A stretch of 5,959 nt of DNA, taken from positions 1 to 5,959 of the forward strand of contig JAKANT010000123.1 in NCBI GenBank assembly GCA_021823635.1, in the 5' to 3' direction. The position numbers and the translations under genes were made by a program. Every line of letters begins with the position of its first letter. The stretch's first letter is position 1. Below the pieces are notes generated by a model. It did not search any database and had not been told where the DNA came from. It saw nothing but the letters and a program-made list of their open reading frames with translations. Source of the DNA: Pseudomonadota bacterium. GTDB lineage: Bacteria; Pseudomonadota; Gammaproteobacteria; Burkholderiales; Burkholderiaceae_F. Positions 5,941 through 5,959 of this stretch are shown in pieces.

Positions 5941-5959
5941 GGCACGCAGACGCGCGAAG

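Larger units (their letters stand above)
5800..5959. other. Region upstream of the importer operon, no gene seen
   Basis: This 160-bp stretch to the right edge has no supported coding region on either strand and no recognisable sigma70 -35/-10 pair directed at the importer; it is almost free of AT-rich patches. It holds the ribosome site and two perfect palindromes listed separately. The promoter may lie beyond the window, or may depend on an activator or another sigma factor. Confidence 0.5.

Overview
The window is very GC-rich. Its gene content (an orphan Bug/TctC-type binding protein next to a LysR regulator and an RraA-like aldolase) points to a betaproteobacterium, most likely Burkholderiales such as an Alcaligenaceae or Comamonadaceae relative. 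This is inferred from gene style, not from a marker gene. Coding density is high: seven genes, one cut by the left edge, and no stretch over 300 bases without a gene.

Left part (1-2419): a minus-strand pair reads leftward. It starts with an exported tripartite tricarboxylate transporter (TTT) substrate-binding protein (378-1346), followed by the N-terminal part of an RraA-like/HMG-CHA aldolase-type protein (1-269, continuing off the window). Divergent from this pair is a LysR-type regulator (1490-2419, plus strand, probable GTG start). The 143 bp between them carries two candidate sigma70-type promoters that face and overlap each other, plus an AT-rich dyad placed where a LysR activator would bind for the binding-protein promoter. 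The simplest reading is a small catabolic or uptake unit in which the regulator controls the divergent genes.

Right part (2389-5799): a four-gene minus-strand ABC importer operon of the PhnCDE superfamily: periplasmic binding protein, ATPase, permease 1, permease 2. The genes are tightly packed (27 bp gap, 4 bp gap, 4 bp ATGA overlap), so they should be transcribed together and translationally coupled. No C-P lyase, phosphonatase or phosphite dehydrogenase gene is in view. The binding protein and ATPase resemble, from memory, the branch that databases label 'putative selenate ABC transporter' rather than classical phosphonate PhnD/PhnC, so the substrate should be treated as an unassigned oxyanion. 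The 160 bp upstream of the operon holds two perfect palindromes (18 and 16 bp) but no clear sigma70 promoter.

The last permease gene and the lysR gene converge and overlap by 31 bp, with a strong stem-loop just past the permease stop codon. I found no RNA gene, mobile element, CRISPR array or clearly new system. The best leads are the substrate of the importer, the upstream palindromes and the overlapping promoter region.
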